Source: Tetranychus cinnabarinus
Lineage: Eukaryota > Arthropoda > Arachnida > Trombidiformes > Tetranychidae
Assembly: GCA_022266195.1 (NCBI GenBank)
Contig: WHVY01000005.1
Coordinates: 434,001-498,000 of the forward strand
DNA: 64,000 nt
Direction: 5' to 3'
Of the stretch, positions 41,801 to 53,500 are shown piece after piece. The position numbers and the translations under genes were made by a program. Position 1 is the first letter of the stretch. Every line of letters starts with the position of its first letter. The notes below the pieces were generated by a model, which worked only from the letters and a program-made list of their open reading frames with translations, did no database searches and was not told the origin of the DNA.

Positions 41801-44800
41801 TGCAACCAAACATCTTGACCATCTTTTAGCAACTTTTTCAATCTCAAATAATTTCAATTAATATCATCAATTTATAGTCATTTTCAACCTCACCAATTAA
41901 TCAGCCTTTAGGTTACATTTTATCAACACTTTGTCCTCACTTATTAACAATATTAATTGTTAAAGTTAACTTTGAAATAATTTTTCAATTTACAAGGCTT
42001 TACTAAATGATATTTTATGACAAAAGTCATCTTCACAGTCTTAGTAGACTCATTAATGAGTCCAGGTAGTAATTTCAATCTCATCATGAACATTGAAGGA
42101 CATTTTAAGTTGTGAAAAGACTACTTTTCAACAATTAGCCAGAAATTGAATCATCAGAACATTTTCCCATTAATTCCTTATTTGAAACAAAGAAACTAAA
42201 TTTACTCATTCGTCAATCGTCATTACATAATTACAATTGAATATTCTTATTGTTTTAATAACTGTTACAAACCTTCGGCTTGTCTAATTTATTTCAAGCC
42301 ATTTTGAAACATTCAAATTATTTAAATTGCCGACCATAATTTTGATTCAACAACAAATTTTATTATTTTATTTTGACTTGGGTTAAGCTTGTTCAATGTT
42401 TAATTTCAACCAATTTTACGATCAGCTGAATTTGCTCACTTGTGCTCGTGTGATTAGTCCAAAGATTTTAGGCTTCGGGCTTATTTGGTTGTTTTGATTG
42501 TTTGATCTTTTAATTGTGTTTGCTTCGTTTTAATCAAATTACATTTTAGCCTGCAACAAGTTTTAAAATTAGCAAAGGCGTTCTACAATTTGCCTTAGGA
42601 CATTAAAGGTTGCTATTGACTGTGGTGAGTTACTGATGATGCAGAGACCTTTCCAAGGTTTGATTGCTTTACCTTGATAAATGGTGAATCTGACAAATTG
42701 TTGAACAATTATTTATTCCACTTATCAAACAATTCATATTCACATGAAACCCACAATCTTCCTGTTGTTTTTGACTAACTACAATCAAGGTTAATTTTGT
42801 GACAATGGTTTTTACCAAAGGTAACTTTCCACTTCTTTTTTTGCTACTCATTTTCAATTCAATGTCAAAATTTTTCTCAGAATTTCTTTAATAGTTTAAC
42901 TTAATTTCTTAACCTCTCTTGCTGTTTGCTTTTAATTAGTTTTCTTAATCATCTGTAATCTAATCAGGTTCATTCTTTGGCGTCTTCTCAGTGTAACTTT
43001 GTAAATATTTATCCTTGTTACTAATCAAATTGTTTCACGAGAAACAACGATCATCAACCTTTTTTCACTGTTTTGTCGACCTTCGACAGTCTCATTCAAT
43101 GTAAACTTTAATTATTTTGCACAATTTAGTCTTTCTTATAACACTTCAAGATTGACTCTTTCTGTCATGGCTTTCAATGAGTAATCGTAAAATTTCATGA
43201 TAAGTAAATGAAAACATTGGTATTGATCTGTCAACTTCATTGACATTTCTGTTTATTCTTTTCATTGTATAATTCCGAGTCTCATATTTAACTCTTTATT
43301 TACCTTTGTCTATCTTATTCACCATGAACCTTCAAAGTTATTAACATATTGAGACAATAGTAATGACTTCTTAAATTTCTTTCACCAATCTTTACACAGT
43401 TAATTAATGAATTAATTAATCTCCTTTTTTCTAATTATTCAGCTTCCAACTATAATGGCAATTATAATCCACCTCGCGACTCTTCGTTTGGTGAAAGTGT
43501 AAATGTTGAACCTCAACCTCAGCCTCAACCTCAACCACATACCACTCATTGGACTTTCCCAAGCTCACGTAATAACAGTTATCAACCAGTTGCTGCCACT
43601 CAACCAGGTTATAGATCATATGGCGGTCAACCGGAACGAGGAAGATATAATAATTACAATGTACCATCAAATAACAATAACCCACTGCGACATGAAGTAT
43701 TTGGTCCATCATCAGTGGGTCAACCACCAGCCTCCCCAGTTGTACCTGTTGCTAACAATGATGAAGGTGTCCTTCGTCCTTATCCTTCAAACCAACCTTC
43801 ACCATCTTCAAACAATGGACCAGAATCTGGATCGTTTTCATCAGGATCGTCAGGACAACCTTCTACTGTTTACAATGAAGGATCCAATTTCGCCACAAAT
43901 GGACCTGTTGATTCTAATTGTTTAGAGTGTCTTTGTCAGGCTAGCACGGGTTGTGATGCTAATAAGCAATGTTTTGGTAACGTTTGTGGTCCTTACCTTA
44001 TATCATGGCCTTTCTGGGCTGATGCTGGTAAACCAGGAACTGACTATGTTTCATGTGCATTGCGTAAAAATTGTGCTGAAGCTGCAGTCCAAGGATATAT
44101 GTCAAGATTTGCTCGTGATTGTAACAACGACGGTGTAATTAATTGTGATGATTACATCATGATTCATCAATATGGACCCAACTGCGGACCAGGAGTCTTT
44201 GGTACTGGCAAATTTTGGCAAGAGTACAAAAATTGTCATCAACCACCAATTGATGCGCGAAGTGGGTTCCGTTAAATCTCTCATTCTTTACTTTATCCAG
44301 TTACTTAGCATTATTTTTGTAGTACATTTGTATTACTCTGTTCTCTTTAAGATTTCTATCTCTTGTTTTTTTTCTTTTGTTTCTTCTAACAACTATGTTA
44401 ATTGCTTTGCTAATGACTGTTTATTTTTCTTTTGATTATCTTTGCATAAGTAATATGAATAATTTTTAAATAAAAAATATCATTACTCTACTTCATTATC
44501 AGGCAATCGTGTTCGAGAATCTAATGTAGAACGTTTCAGGCCAATTGAACGACCAGGTCAACCAGCTAACCTTAGACGAGATGAAACATCTAATTGGAAT
44601 GGTGCTAACAATCGATTCAATGAGAATGAGATACCGGGCATTAGATCAGTTGATCGTAATATTAATCAACCAGAGGGACCAGATAATTTTCACCCTATTG
44701 ATGACCATTTGAACTTTCACCCATTCCCTTTCACTCCTCCACCTTCATTAAATAACCTTAACTTGAATCCTAATCCAACCCGTCCAAATAGTACAGGCAA

Positions 44801-45988
44801 TGTTTACTTCAACGATTTAAACTTTCCCAATCAACCATTTAATCCTCCCAATCCATCAGGAATTCCTGGTCAACCGCCAATCAATAATAATAATAATATC
44901 AATCCACCAAGAAATAATGGCGACAGATTCCAACCTGGACAACCAAGATTCAACCCTTTAGAGCAACCACCAGTCAATCGATTTAGGCCAGAACCCTCTA
45001 TTAATAGCAACAATGATTTCAGACCAGTGCCACCAATAGATAGTAATGCACCTTCTGGTGATAGATCACCTCCAAGACCAATTGAAAATACAAGAACAAA
45101 TCTTGATAATAATGGAAATGGGTTCCAACCTGGTGTACTGAGAACTGATGGTTTCCGTCCCATCTTGAATCCAAATCCAAACAATATCCCACCAAATAAT
45201 TATCCAACCCAACCAAACAATCCACCAAGAGATTCAAATTTTGACGCCAATCCAACACCGCGAATTCCTAATGAAAGATTTACACCTCGATATGATCGTC
45301 CAAATGGTTTCAACTTTCCATCTCAACCAACTAACAGGCCATTCTCTGCAAACAATGATTACTTTTCTCGAAGCCCAGTCACCATTGCACCACCAACGAG
45401 CCCACCTTTAACCCCATCTTCAGATTCGTTTTCACCAGTTTCACCACCAACCACAATCAGTCCAATCTCAGTAAATGACGATGATGAAAGCTCACTTTTA
45501 CCGGGACCGCGTGATTCTCGTTTTCTTGCACCATCTAAGGGAAATGTTTCAATGACGGCAGAATGCTTGGAATGTATTTGCGAGGTATGTTTTTGAATCA
45601 CAACATTTTTTCTGAAAATTAACGGGGTTTGTATTTTATTTAGGCTTCGAGCAAATGTGATTCCAATTTTCCTTGCAAGAATTACGGAGGATCTCAAGCA
45701 TGTGGTCCTTATCAAATTAGTATTGCTTATTGGTTGGAATCTGGAAAACCTGGTTACAAAGGAGGCTCGAGTGATTTTATCAATTGTGTTACCAACATGG
45801 ACTGTGCTCAAGAAACACTGAAAGGCTACGTTAAAAATTTGAAACGAGACTGCAATAATGATGGAGCCATTGATTGTCTTGATTATGCTCTTATTCATAA
45901 GCTTGGACCAAATGCTTGTCAAGATCAAAGTTTTCTTGACTCACCTTATTGGAATGATTTCCAGGCTTGTTATGGCTTTGAGAGATAA
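38853..45988 (+). CDS. Secreted protein with three destabilase (i-type lysozyme) modules
   Basis: Six exons: 38853-38877, 39010-39089, 39623-39968, 43443-44261, 44503-45584, 45644-45988. Phases match at every join (1,0,1,1,0), giving 898 residues. The signal peptide MSRLQALTVFLVIYIS is split by intron 1. Modules lie at about residues 28-150, 305-415 and 774-898. Each has CLxCxC, a CGPY(Q/L)IS core, a GxPG segment, Cys-rich spacing and a DCNxDGxxxCxDY..IH end, typical of arthropod destabilases. Linkers of about 155 and 355 residues are Pro/Asn/Gln-rich. The Glu and Asp that catalyse muramidase activity in active i-type lysozymes are replaced (CQAST or CEASS for CxxES; no Asp at the second site). 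Many insect members lack them too, so a non-enzymatic role is likely. Modules 2 and 3 lack their own signal peptides and their exons begin mid-codon, which favours one gene. Weakest join: donor A|GTGGGT at 44261. Three separate or alternatively ended products remain possible. Confidence 0.8.
40005..40086. repeat. Perfect inverted repeat, 30-bp arms, 22-nt loop
   Basis: Arms 40005-40034 and 40057-40086 are exact reverse complements. The left arm starts ATAACCTGTGTGG and ends GGGACTTT; the 22-base loop is A/C/T-rich. The size (82 nt) suits a pre-miRNA-like or siRNA hairpin, a mini-MITE or a recent inverted duplication. It starts 37 bases after the exon 3 donor. Confidence 0.9.
40126..40622. mobile_element. 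Probable non-autonomous DNA transposon (MITE)
   Basis: Terminal inverted repeats of about 21 bp bound a 497-bp noncoding segment. The left end reads CAGGTTGGGCGCGTTTATTT; the right end, reverse-complemented, reads CAGGTTGGGTACGTTTATTT. They differ at two central positions over 20 bases. I could not find a clear target-site duplication, so the superfamily is unassigned. There is no transposase ORF. The element lies in intron 3 of the destabilase-repeat gene. Confidence 0.55.
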
Positions 45989-46742
45989 TTATTGTCTTTT
46001 TTTCGGGCATCTAGGATGTCGAATGCCAGCCATTTTGAATTTAATTTCAGTTTTTTAATGCCAATTTTTTAATCCAATGTGCCTATCTTATTAATTGAAA
46101 GATGATTTTTTCAATTAAAGCCATTTCTCAACATTTTATCAATGAAGATCATTTTTATTTTTTCATTTGATTTGTTTCAAAATTAAAGAAAACAAGTTCA
46201 ATAAATTATGCGTTTTTATGTTCATTTTCTGAATTATAATATTAAATATATTTGAATTTGTTTATCCTGATTTGCAGCAGACTTCAAGTTTTAAATAATT
46301 AAGTTACACTTAAACAATATTCCGATGCTTTGATTTGAAAATAATTTTTTGTTACAATTTTTAACTGTCAGTTTATCAAAAGTATTAATTAGGTGTTAAA
46401 GTCGCGCTACACTATCTCAAGTCAATCAAGAGAGCAATCATTTTTTTACACTAGTTAAATAATTAATATGAATGATGAATAGTATATTAAAAATTCGTTA
46501 TTAATTATCGAGTTATTTGAAAAGTTTGATTCTCGTAATAAAATTCATAATTCCCACTTTATAGTAATGGGCGGTTCTTCAAGCCGGCTGCTTGCTGGCT
46601 TGGCTACAAAACTGTAGCTTGTTTCTAGTTTTATTATCAACATGATTTAACCTATCATTTCTTAATAATTGACTTTCTTAATGATTTAAATTTATTCTTA
46701 GATTATCTCTTCATAAAATTTGGTTTTTTCAAGACTAGCATC
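45989..46742 (+). promoter_or_regulatory. Destabilase-repeat 3' end and Prp40 promoter/5'UTR
   Basis: The left part holds the destabilase-repeat 3'UTR with an AATAAA at 46200-46205. The right part is the Prp40 upstream region and noncoding first exon. A GC-richer patch at 46573-46620 contains GGCTG, CTGGCTT and CTGTAGCT blocks that recur in the V-ATPase B upstream region. It also holds two small palindromic segments (CAAGCC..GGCTTG and GCTACA..TGTAGC). Confidence 0.4.
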
Positions 46743-49389
46743 AGTAAGTAATATTTTTTTCTAATCTGAGCTCAAAGAGACTCAAATGTAAACATAAAAT
46801 TGTTATTTTTCTATTTTTATTGGTGATTAATTTGTTTTCTTGTTTTAGTGAGTATTTCGATTCCAGATGAACATTCTGTGGCTGAACCTAAAGATATTGC
46901 CACTTTATTTCGTGAACTAATGAAAGAGAAAAATGTTGGATCTAATGCTTCGTGGGAATATGCTCTTAAACTCATTGGAAATGATGTTAGATTTGAAATT
47001 TTTAGACATCATCCTGAACGAAAACAAATGTTCAATGCGTACAAAGTTCAAAAGGCCAGGGAGGAAAAAGAAGAGCAACGTATGAAGGCTAAAAAAGCAA
47101 AAGAGAATTTAGAAAAATTCTTACAAACAAGTGACAAAATGAATTCCAATGTTAGGTATAAACAGGCTTGTGAATTTTTCCGTGACAATGAATTCTGGAA
47201 AGCTGTTCCTGAGATTGATCGACGAGAAATATTCATGGATGTTATTCGATATTTGACTGAAACTGAAAAGGAAGAGACGTTGAAACTCCAGAAAAGAAAT
47301 ACCAGAGTTTTAGCCGATATCCTCGACTCGATGACTAGTATTACTTATAAAACAACATGGCAAGAAGCTCAACAACAACTTCTTGACAATCCTGTATTTG
47401 CCAATGATGCTGACCTTTTAGGAATGGATAAAGAGGATGCTCTTATTGTTTTTGAAGATCATATTAGACAGTTGGAGCAAGAGGAAGAAGAAGAACGAAA
47501 AAGAGAGCATAAAAGAATGGTTCGTCAGGCTCGTAAGAGTCGAGAATATTTTATACAATTTTTAGATGAACTTCACGCTCAAGGCAAATTAACTTCTATG
47601 TCAAAATGGTGTAATTTATATCCAGAGATAAGTGCTGACCCACGATTTACTGCCATGTTATCTCAACCTTTTTCTGGATCAACTCCGTTAGATTTATTCA
47701 AATTTTATGTTGAGGATTTGAAAGCTCGCTATGAAGATGAAAAACAAATTATTCGTGACATTCTAAAAGTGAGCGGATTTATCGTTGAAGTCAATACAAC
47801 TTATGAAGATTTTGCCACTGTGCTAAGTGAAGATGATAGAAGTGCCACTCTTGATGCCGGAAATGTTAAAATGGTCTTCGAAAGGCTTATGGAAAAGGCT
47901 TTGGAGAAAGAGAAAGAAAGGGTCAAAGAAGAAACTAAACAAAGACGCAAATTCGAAGTAGCCTTTATGAGTCTTTTAAATAAAATTGACCCACCAGTCG
48001 AGGATGAATCAGATTGGGAAAGGGTCAGGAAAATAATTTGCGAAGACGAAGTGTTTAGTCGAATTCCTACTGAACCGGAAAGAGTTCAGCTTTTCAAAAC
48101 TTACATCCAGACCTTAGAGGAATCATGTAGTCATCACCATAGTAAATCGAAGAAGTCGAAAAAGGATAAAGATAAAGACAAGAAGAAGAAGGAAAGACGA
48201 CGATCACGTTCATCTTCTCAATCCGATCATTCAAGATCTCATTCTCACTCTAGACATCATTCGCATTCACGGTCTCGACCCAGAAGTCCAGTGCGTAGTC
48301 GATCCATCTCGAAGTCAAAATCAAGGACACCATCACCATCTGTATCAAGATCAAGATCAAGGAGTCCGTCTCATCATCGACGTTCACCTGTAAGAAGTAC
48401 TTCAAGATCACCATCACATTCAAGATCGAGATCAAGATCAAACTCAGGATCCCATCATTCAACTGACCAAGAATCAAGATCTAGATCTCATTCTAGAGTA
48501 AGATCACAAGTAGGTTCTAGATCACCATCTCGAAGTCCTGTCCATTCTCGATCACCATCACCTTCCCGGTCTCGATCATCATCACATTCTCGAAGTCCAT
48601 CTCATGAAAGAAGTTATTCTCGTGAACGAGGATCATATTCTGGTTCTAAAAGAGTTTCTTCTCATGGAGATGGTAAACGAAAAAAACAACCATCAGTGAG
48701 TTAAACTCAACCCTAGTCCTCGCTTAAGTGTACCTGGGCTAATTCATGTAAATTCATCAATCAATCATTCACATATATACCATCTCAGGTGATGAGGGCA
48801 AAACGGAGAAAATAAACTTCGACCTTTTCTCATGGTAAACAATAATTGATTGTTGAACTCTCATAAATTCTGGTTTAGTTTGGTATCGAGATGTTTTCTC
48901 GATTTTCTTATGCATTTCTCTGTTACAGAGTAACCATTTAACATTTAATCATTAATGAACTCTCTTCGCATTGATTTGTGAATGTAACTTATTATATTCT
49001 ATAAAAACAAGTCTATTTAATGGGTTAATTAATTTTTCTCAATTCTCTCATTTCTCATCATGCAACTGCTGAATAATTCCCTTTCGTGTGACATTTTAAA
49101 CTTGTCTTTTTTTTCTTGTCAACAAAACACACCAGAATCAAAGTGGATTCAAGTTCAATTTAATCCCATCCTTCATCACTAATATTCCCATCATGATTTT
49201 TATTTCTCTTCTTCCTATTCCTTAAACTTTTCTTTTTGTTTCACTTTTGGTTTTTTTCAGGTCCCAATCCCTTCAGCATCAAAATCATTACCCAGCGACA
49301 GTTTAATTAATTCTGATGAATTGGAAGAGTTGGAAGCTCAACGACAAAAAATACTTAAACAATTGGAAGCTCAGACAATTGTTGATTAA
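46743..49389 (+). CDS. PRPF40A: Pre-mRNA processing factor 40 (Prp40), FF-domain splicing factor without WW domains
   Basis: A nuclear U1 snRNP-associated factor that links the 5' splice site to branch-point proteins and RNA polymerase II. The start codon is split: A at 46743 before a GTAAGT donor, TG at 46849 after TGTTTTAG, giving [10 protein letters not shown]. Exons 46849-48695 and 49261-49389 then join in phase 0; total 658 residues. Tandem FF domains begin at about residue 15 ([20 protein letters not shown]) and recur to about residue 425. Long stretches match human PRPF40A closely: NKEDALIxFEDHIR-like, [25 protein letters not shown] and TLDAGN. The tail (~430-615) is Lys-rich then an Arg/Ser-repeat, and the last exon ends in an [21 protein letters not shown] motif as in PRPF40A. 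Odd: the two N-terminal WW domains are absent and no exon for them fits upstream. Unspliced intron 2 would stop within the donor. Confidence 0.92.
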
Positions 49390-50521
49390 CTAAAAAATTG
49401 TTTCCCAATTATGGTATAAGTTTATTCAATCTGATAAATATCACTTGAAAAAAGACTCAACATTTACTCTGTTATTTTTTATTGAAATAATTCACTTTTA
49501 AAAACACATTTCTACTTTTTCTTCATATTCCTGAATCAATTCAATCAATGAACATCATTCAGATGACTGAATCAAATTTAGATTTTGGTTTATCTAATTT
49601 TAAATTGGCCAATAATTGGCAATTATAATGAAACAATTTAAAGGTTGTAGTTGATGAAACCAAACAATATACAGTGATTAATAGGAAAACAAACGGTCAA
49701 GAATGCAATTATAAATAACTGATTTAGATTTACATTTTAAAAACAATCTCAACCAATTGACCAAACCTTTAACATGTTTAATATGAATAAATATGCGTTG
49801 GCCGATGATACTAATATTAACAATTGATTTAAAGAAGGATAAGTTTGTTATGAATATGATTAGGATGATGATCAGAGATGAAGATAATCTTCAAAGGTAG
49901 GAGACAATTTAAAAGTACCAAAAAATAGTGAATGTATGAATGGCTGGAGCCCAAATAATGAACAATTTAATGGTGAAAACAGTTGAAGAAAAAGTGAAAG
50001 ATAATGAAGAGAAGCAAATTAAGATGATGATGAAGAGGCAACAAGAAAAAGGTTCAACTTCATTTAAAGGCAATCAACGTGAACCATATTTATATGAATA
50101 ATGTGCTCTTGGGCAAAGTAAGTTAAAAAGATGAAATTGAACCGTTCAACTGAAAATAACAACATGAATCAGGCCATTTTTATCAATCTATTTGACCAAC
50201 ATAATACAGTTTTAGAGTAACAAGATCGGTCGTCGATGTACCGGTCAAACCTCTCTCTCTTGATCCCACGATTTGTCTCTATCAACCTATCAACATCAAC
50301 ATCTTCAACTCCTCCTTTATCATCATTCTAGCTTTTCTTTCCTCTCTCTCCCTCTCTCACATCTTTCTCCTTCTTGCTTTTATCTTCTTCTCCCTCTATG
50401 TCAATCAATATTATGCCAAAAGTGGTTAAATTATAATTCAATGATCATCTTTCAATCAGGACGACAAAATACATCTTCAATTGGTTGTCTTCGTCTTTGC
50501 TTAACCAGTGCATAAACAACA
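49390..50521. other. Prp40 3'UTR and upstream region of the SOD-repeat gene
   Basis: AT-rich noncoding sequence. A CT-rich stretch lies at about 50250-50400 just before the SOD-repeat start codon. The overlapping open frame at 50273-50515 is a Leu/Ser product of that composition. Confidence 0.45.
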
Positions 50522-53500
50522 ATGTTACTTTACATTGTTTTCATAATTTCTTCATCTCTTTTATTTGGTAAGTTAATCATTTTATTTCAATTTACCCTTT
50601 AAATATCAATGTATTAATTATCCCCTAACCAAGTGATGCTAAATCACTATGTCAAAGAGATACAATCAACAAATTGTCATCAGTGTTCACCTTTTAAAAA
50701 AATCCAACAACAGCTTTTGCTTGACTTTCAGCTTTATTTTGACCGTTAACTTCAATGTTTGTAAATTTAAATTTTGACCTTACAACTATCAACTGTAACC
50801 TGTTTAATTGTGTCCTTTTATTTGGTTTTATGTGTTGATAAATTACCGACTTTTGGATAAAGCAATTAACTGAGCAACAGTTTAAAGTTTTGCAACGATT
50901 TACTGTCAGTTGTTAATATTGCCATTACAGTTTCATTATGATGAACTAAGCAGCCGTTTAAGATGAATCCTTCAACTTTGATTCTCGTGATTACGTTAGT
51001 TACCATCAATCCTTTAACAAATTGCTGATTATTGTGATTTGTTAGTTAATTGCTTTTCTTACCTTTTAGCTACAGTTTTGTCCAGCAATACCTTTCAACA
51101 AAACAATTACAATTGACCTTGTCAACAGACTCGATTCCTGTTTGAATAATGTTTTATCCTTTCATTTGTTTCAATTTAAATGAAATTTAAGACCAACCGA
51201 ATGACTGATATTGTTGAAGAATAGCCTTTAAAAAAGCAATTCAAGTGTGCTTAGTCTGCATTTTTAGCATCATTGATCACTTAATAACCCCTTCATTTAC
51301 AGATTAGTTAGCTTCTTGACAACAATTTAGCCCTTGATAACATGCTGTTAAAATGTGCCATCATTTGGATCCAAAAAATCTTGAGCATTGATTTTGGTTA
51401 TCTCACAAATCAACTTGTCTAAGGGAAATAATTTATTGCGTTTTGGTTTCTCCAATGTTTACAGTCCGTGTAGATAGAGATCAGTTGAAATTTTATGGAA
51501 TACATTTTTTGTTTTGTTTATGTTTCTGTAGCAGAACAGGTTGAAAATGGACAATAATGAGGATCATGAAGATGACCTGAAGCCATGTTAAATCAGTTCA
51601 GAGACAGTTGATTGTCTCAATCAGCACAATTTGTCAGTATCCAAGTTCACAAGCTTAAACAGTTGTAAGAATGAAAAATCTCTTCAGTGAGTAAATCTTT
51701 ACAGAAAATCTTCAGATGATTTGAGGTTTTTAGAAATGCTCATTTCAAATATAGCCAGGCTTAATTGTGATAATTTAGGAATATTTTAGAAACATTTGTT
51801 TGAGATTTTGATTGTAATAAATCAAGATTGATCCGTTTTGGGTTGCTTCCAAACGATTTATGGTAATCGATGGACAAAAATATCTTTCTGATTGTTAGGT
51901 ATTGCGTGTTTGGCAAAATTTTGATTTCTTGTTGATAAAGATTGCAGCTAATATTGCTGGTAATGATGATGAATGAAAAGATTTTTTAATCGAAACATGG
52001 CGAAATTGACCTTTATCTAATCTTGATTGTTCTCCGTCTTTTTTTCAGTTAACCTAAAACCATTTTTGTCTTTCATTTCTTCCGTTCATGATTGAAGTCC
52101 CTTTTCTTTTATATACGTCAATTATTTGCAATCTAATCAATGGTTGAATCATTTTTCATCCTTTTCCATCTTTGATTACTGTTAAAAAAAGTAGAATCAT
52201 TATCAACCAGAACTGATAACAAAGCATCAGATTCCAATCTAATTGAGATGTTACAAGAAAATGAAAGTAAAAGAGGCCTGAATGTGGCTCATTTTGTTAG
52301 TAAAATAAAGGTGGGAAAATGGCCTCACACCCAATTACGAGTACAAAACCTCGATTTACTTCCATATATTTATAATTTCTCTCATTGAATCATTTTACTT
52401 ACTTTAAACTTTCTCCGGAAGAATCACCAATAATATACAGTTTCAGTTAGTTTCTGGTTTTCCTTCAATAGACCAGTCACGTTGAACCGTTTATCGGAGT
52501 TTTTAAATGTCCACCTTATTTCATCTTCCTTATTCCTTATTTTTGATTGTCGCCGAAATTCACACAAAAATTATACTTCAATCAATTTAAATATTTAAAG
52601 ATGGCAGAGTTCAACATTTACACTAATTAATTTTGCCGAAGCTGGTGGCTTTAGTTGCAATCAATGAAATAAAATCAAAACATAAAAAATAGTTGTTTCT
52701 AGATACACCAGAGCTCGCCCAATCGTTTCAATTTTTAATTTTATATTTTTGCGCTTTCTGCTATTTCGGTAATAAGCTATCAAAAGAGTATCATTTTGTG
52801 TAAATTCAAGTAATTTTGCTCAATAATTAATGTCTAGATCAACTGAATTTTGATACATTTACTAGGTTAGGATAACGTTTTCAGTTTTGCTTGAAAGAGA
52901 TCTAATTGATTGAAAAATGTCAAAATTAATGTAACAGACAACTGACTAGTTTTGTCAAATAAGTTTCAAATCAATTCTCTAACAAAAGCAGTGGTAGCAA
53001 ACAATTAAAATATATTAATACTTGATTAAATAACAATTTGAGGAATAAATCTGGTTTAAATTGAATTTGAAGGTTAGGCTACTAATAAATGATAATTCAA
53101 GTACTACTGGGATCATTATCAGTTTAAATCGCATTTCACCCAATAGATTATCCGATATTTTGAGTGCATCTATTTTTCTATGCTGATCTATCCTGCCATG
53201 CTGTGATTTACTGATATTGTTTTGATTTAATTTTTGTGACCATTAGTTTAATGAGCTGTCAACAAATTTTTGAAAATGTTAAAAATTTATTAATAAAAAG
53301 TTCGAGTCTATTTTGGTAAGCAAAATAAACAGATAATTACAGTTATTTAGAAGCATTGCTTCAAACTTAATGAACGAATAAATTAATTTAACATTTCATG
53401 GTTATAGATGTATCGATATCAGTTCCTCTGATTGAATAAAATTTTAATCGTGAGTCATCTAAAACCTTATCTCAATCATTTTCATCCCACATCATCACAA

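Larger units (their letters stand above)
39969..43442 (+). other. Intron 3 of the destabilase-repeat gene
   Basis: A 3.5-kb intron (donor A|GTGAGT, acceptor TTATTCAG). It carries a long perfect hairpin and a probable MITE near its 5' end; the rest is AT-rich with no supported gene. An in-frame TAA overlaps the donor. An unspliced transcript would therefore end after module 1 and yield a normal-sized single-domain secreted destabilase of about 152 residues. Confidence 0.6.

Noticed and set aside
43503..44138. Alternative plus-strand frames inside destabilase exon 4
   Set aside because: The reading frame fixed by the CLECLC and DCNNDG motifs and by matching intron phases is different; these are shadows.
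44870..45184. 104-codon antisense frame rich in Leu/Gly
   Set aside because: It is the reverse of the Pro/Asn-rich linker, so its Gly/Leu composition is a direct consequence of the coding strand.
45359..45928. 189-codon antisense open frame over destabilase exons 5-6
   Set aside because: It runs across a well-supported intron and exons on the plus strand. It is a codon-bias shadow and shows no domain.
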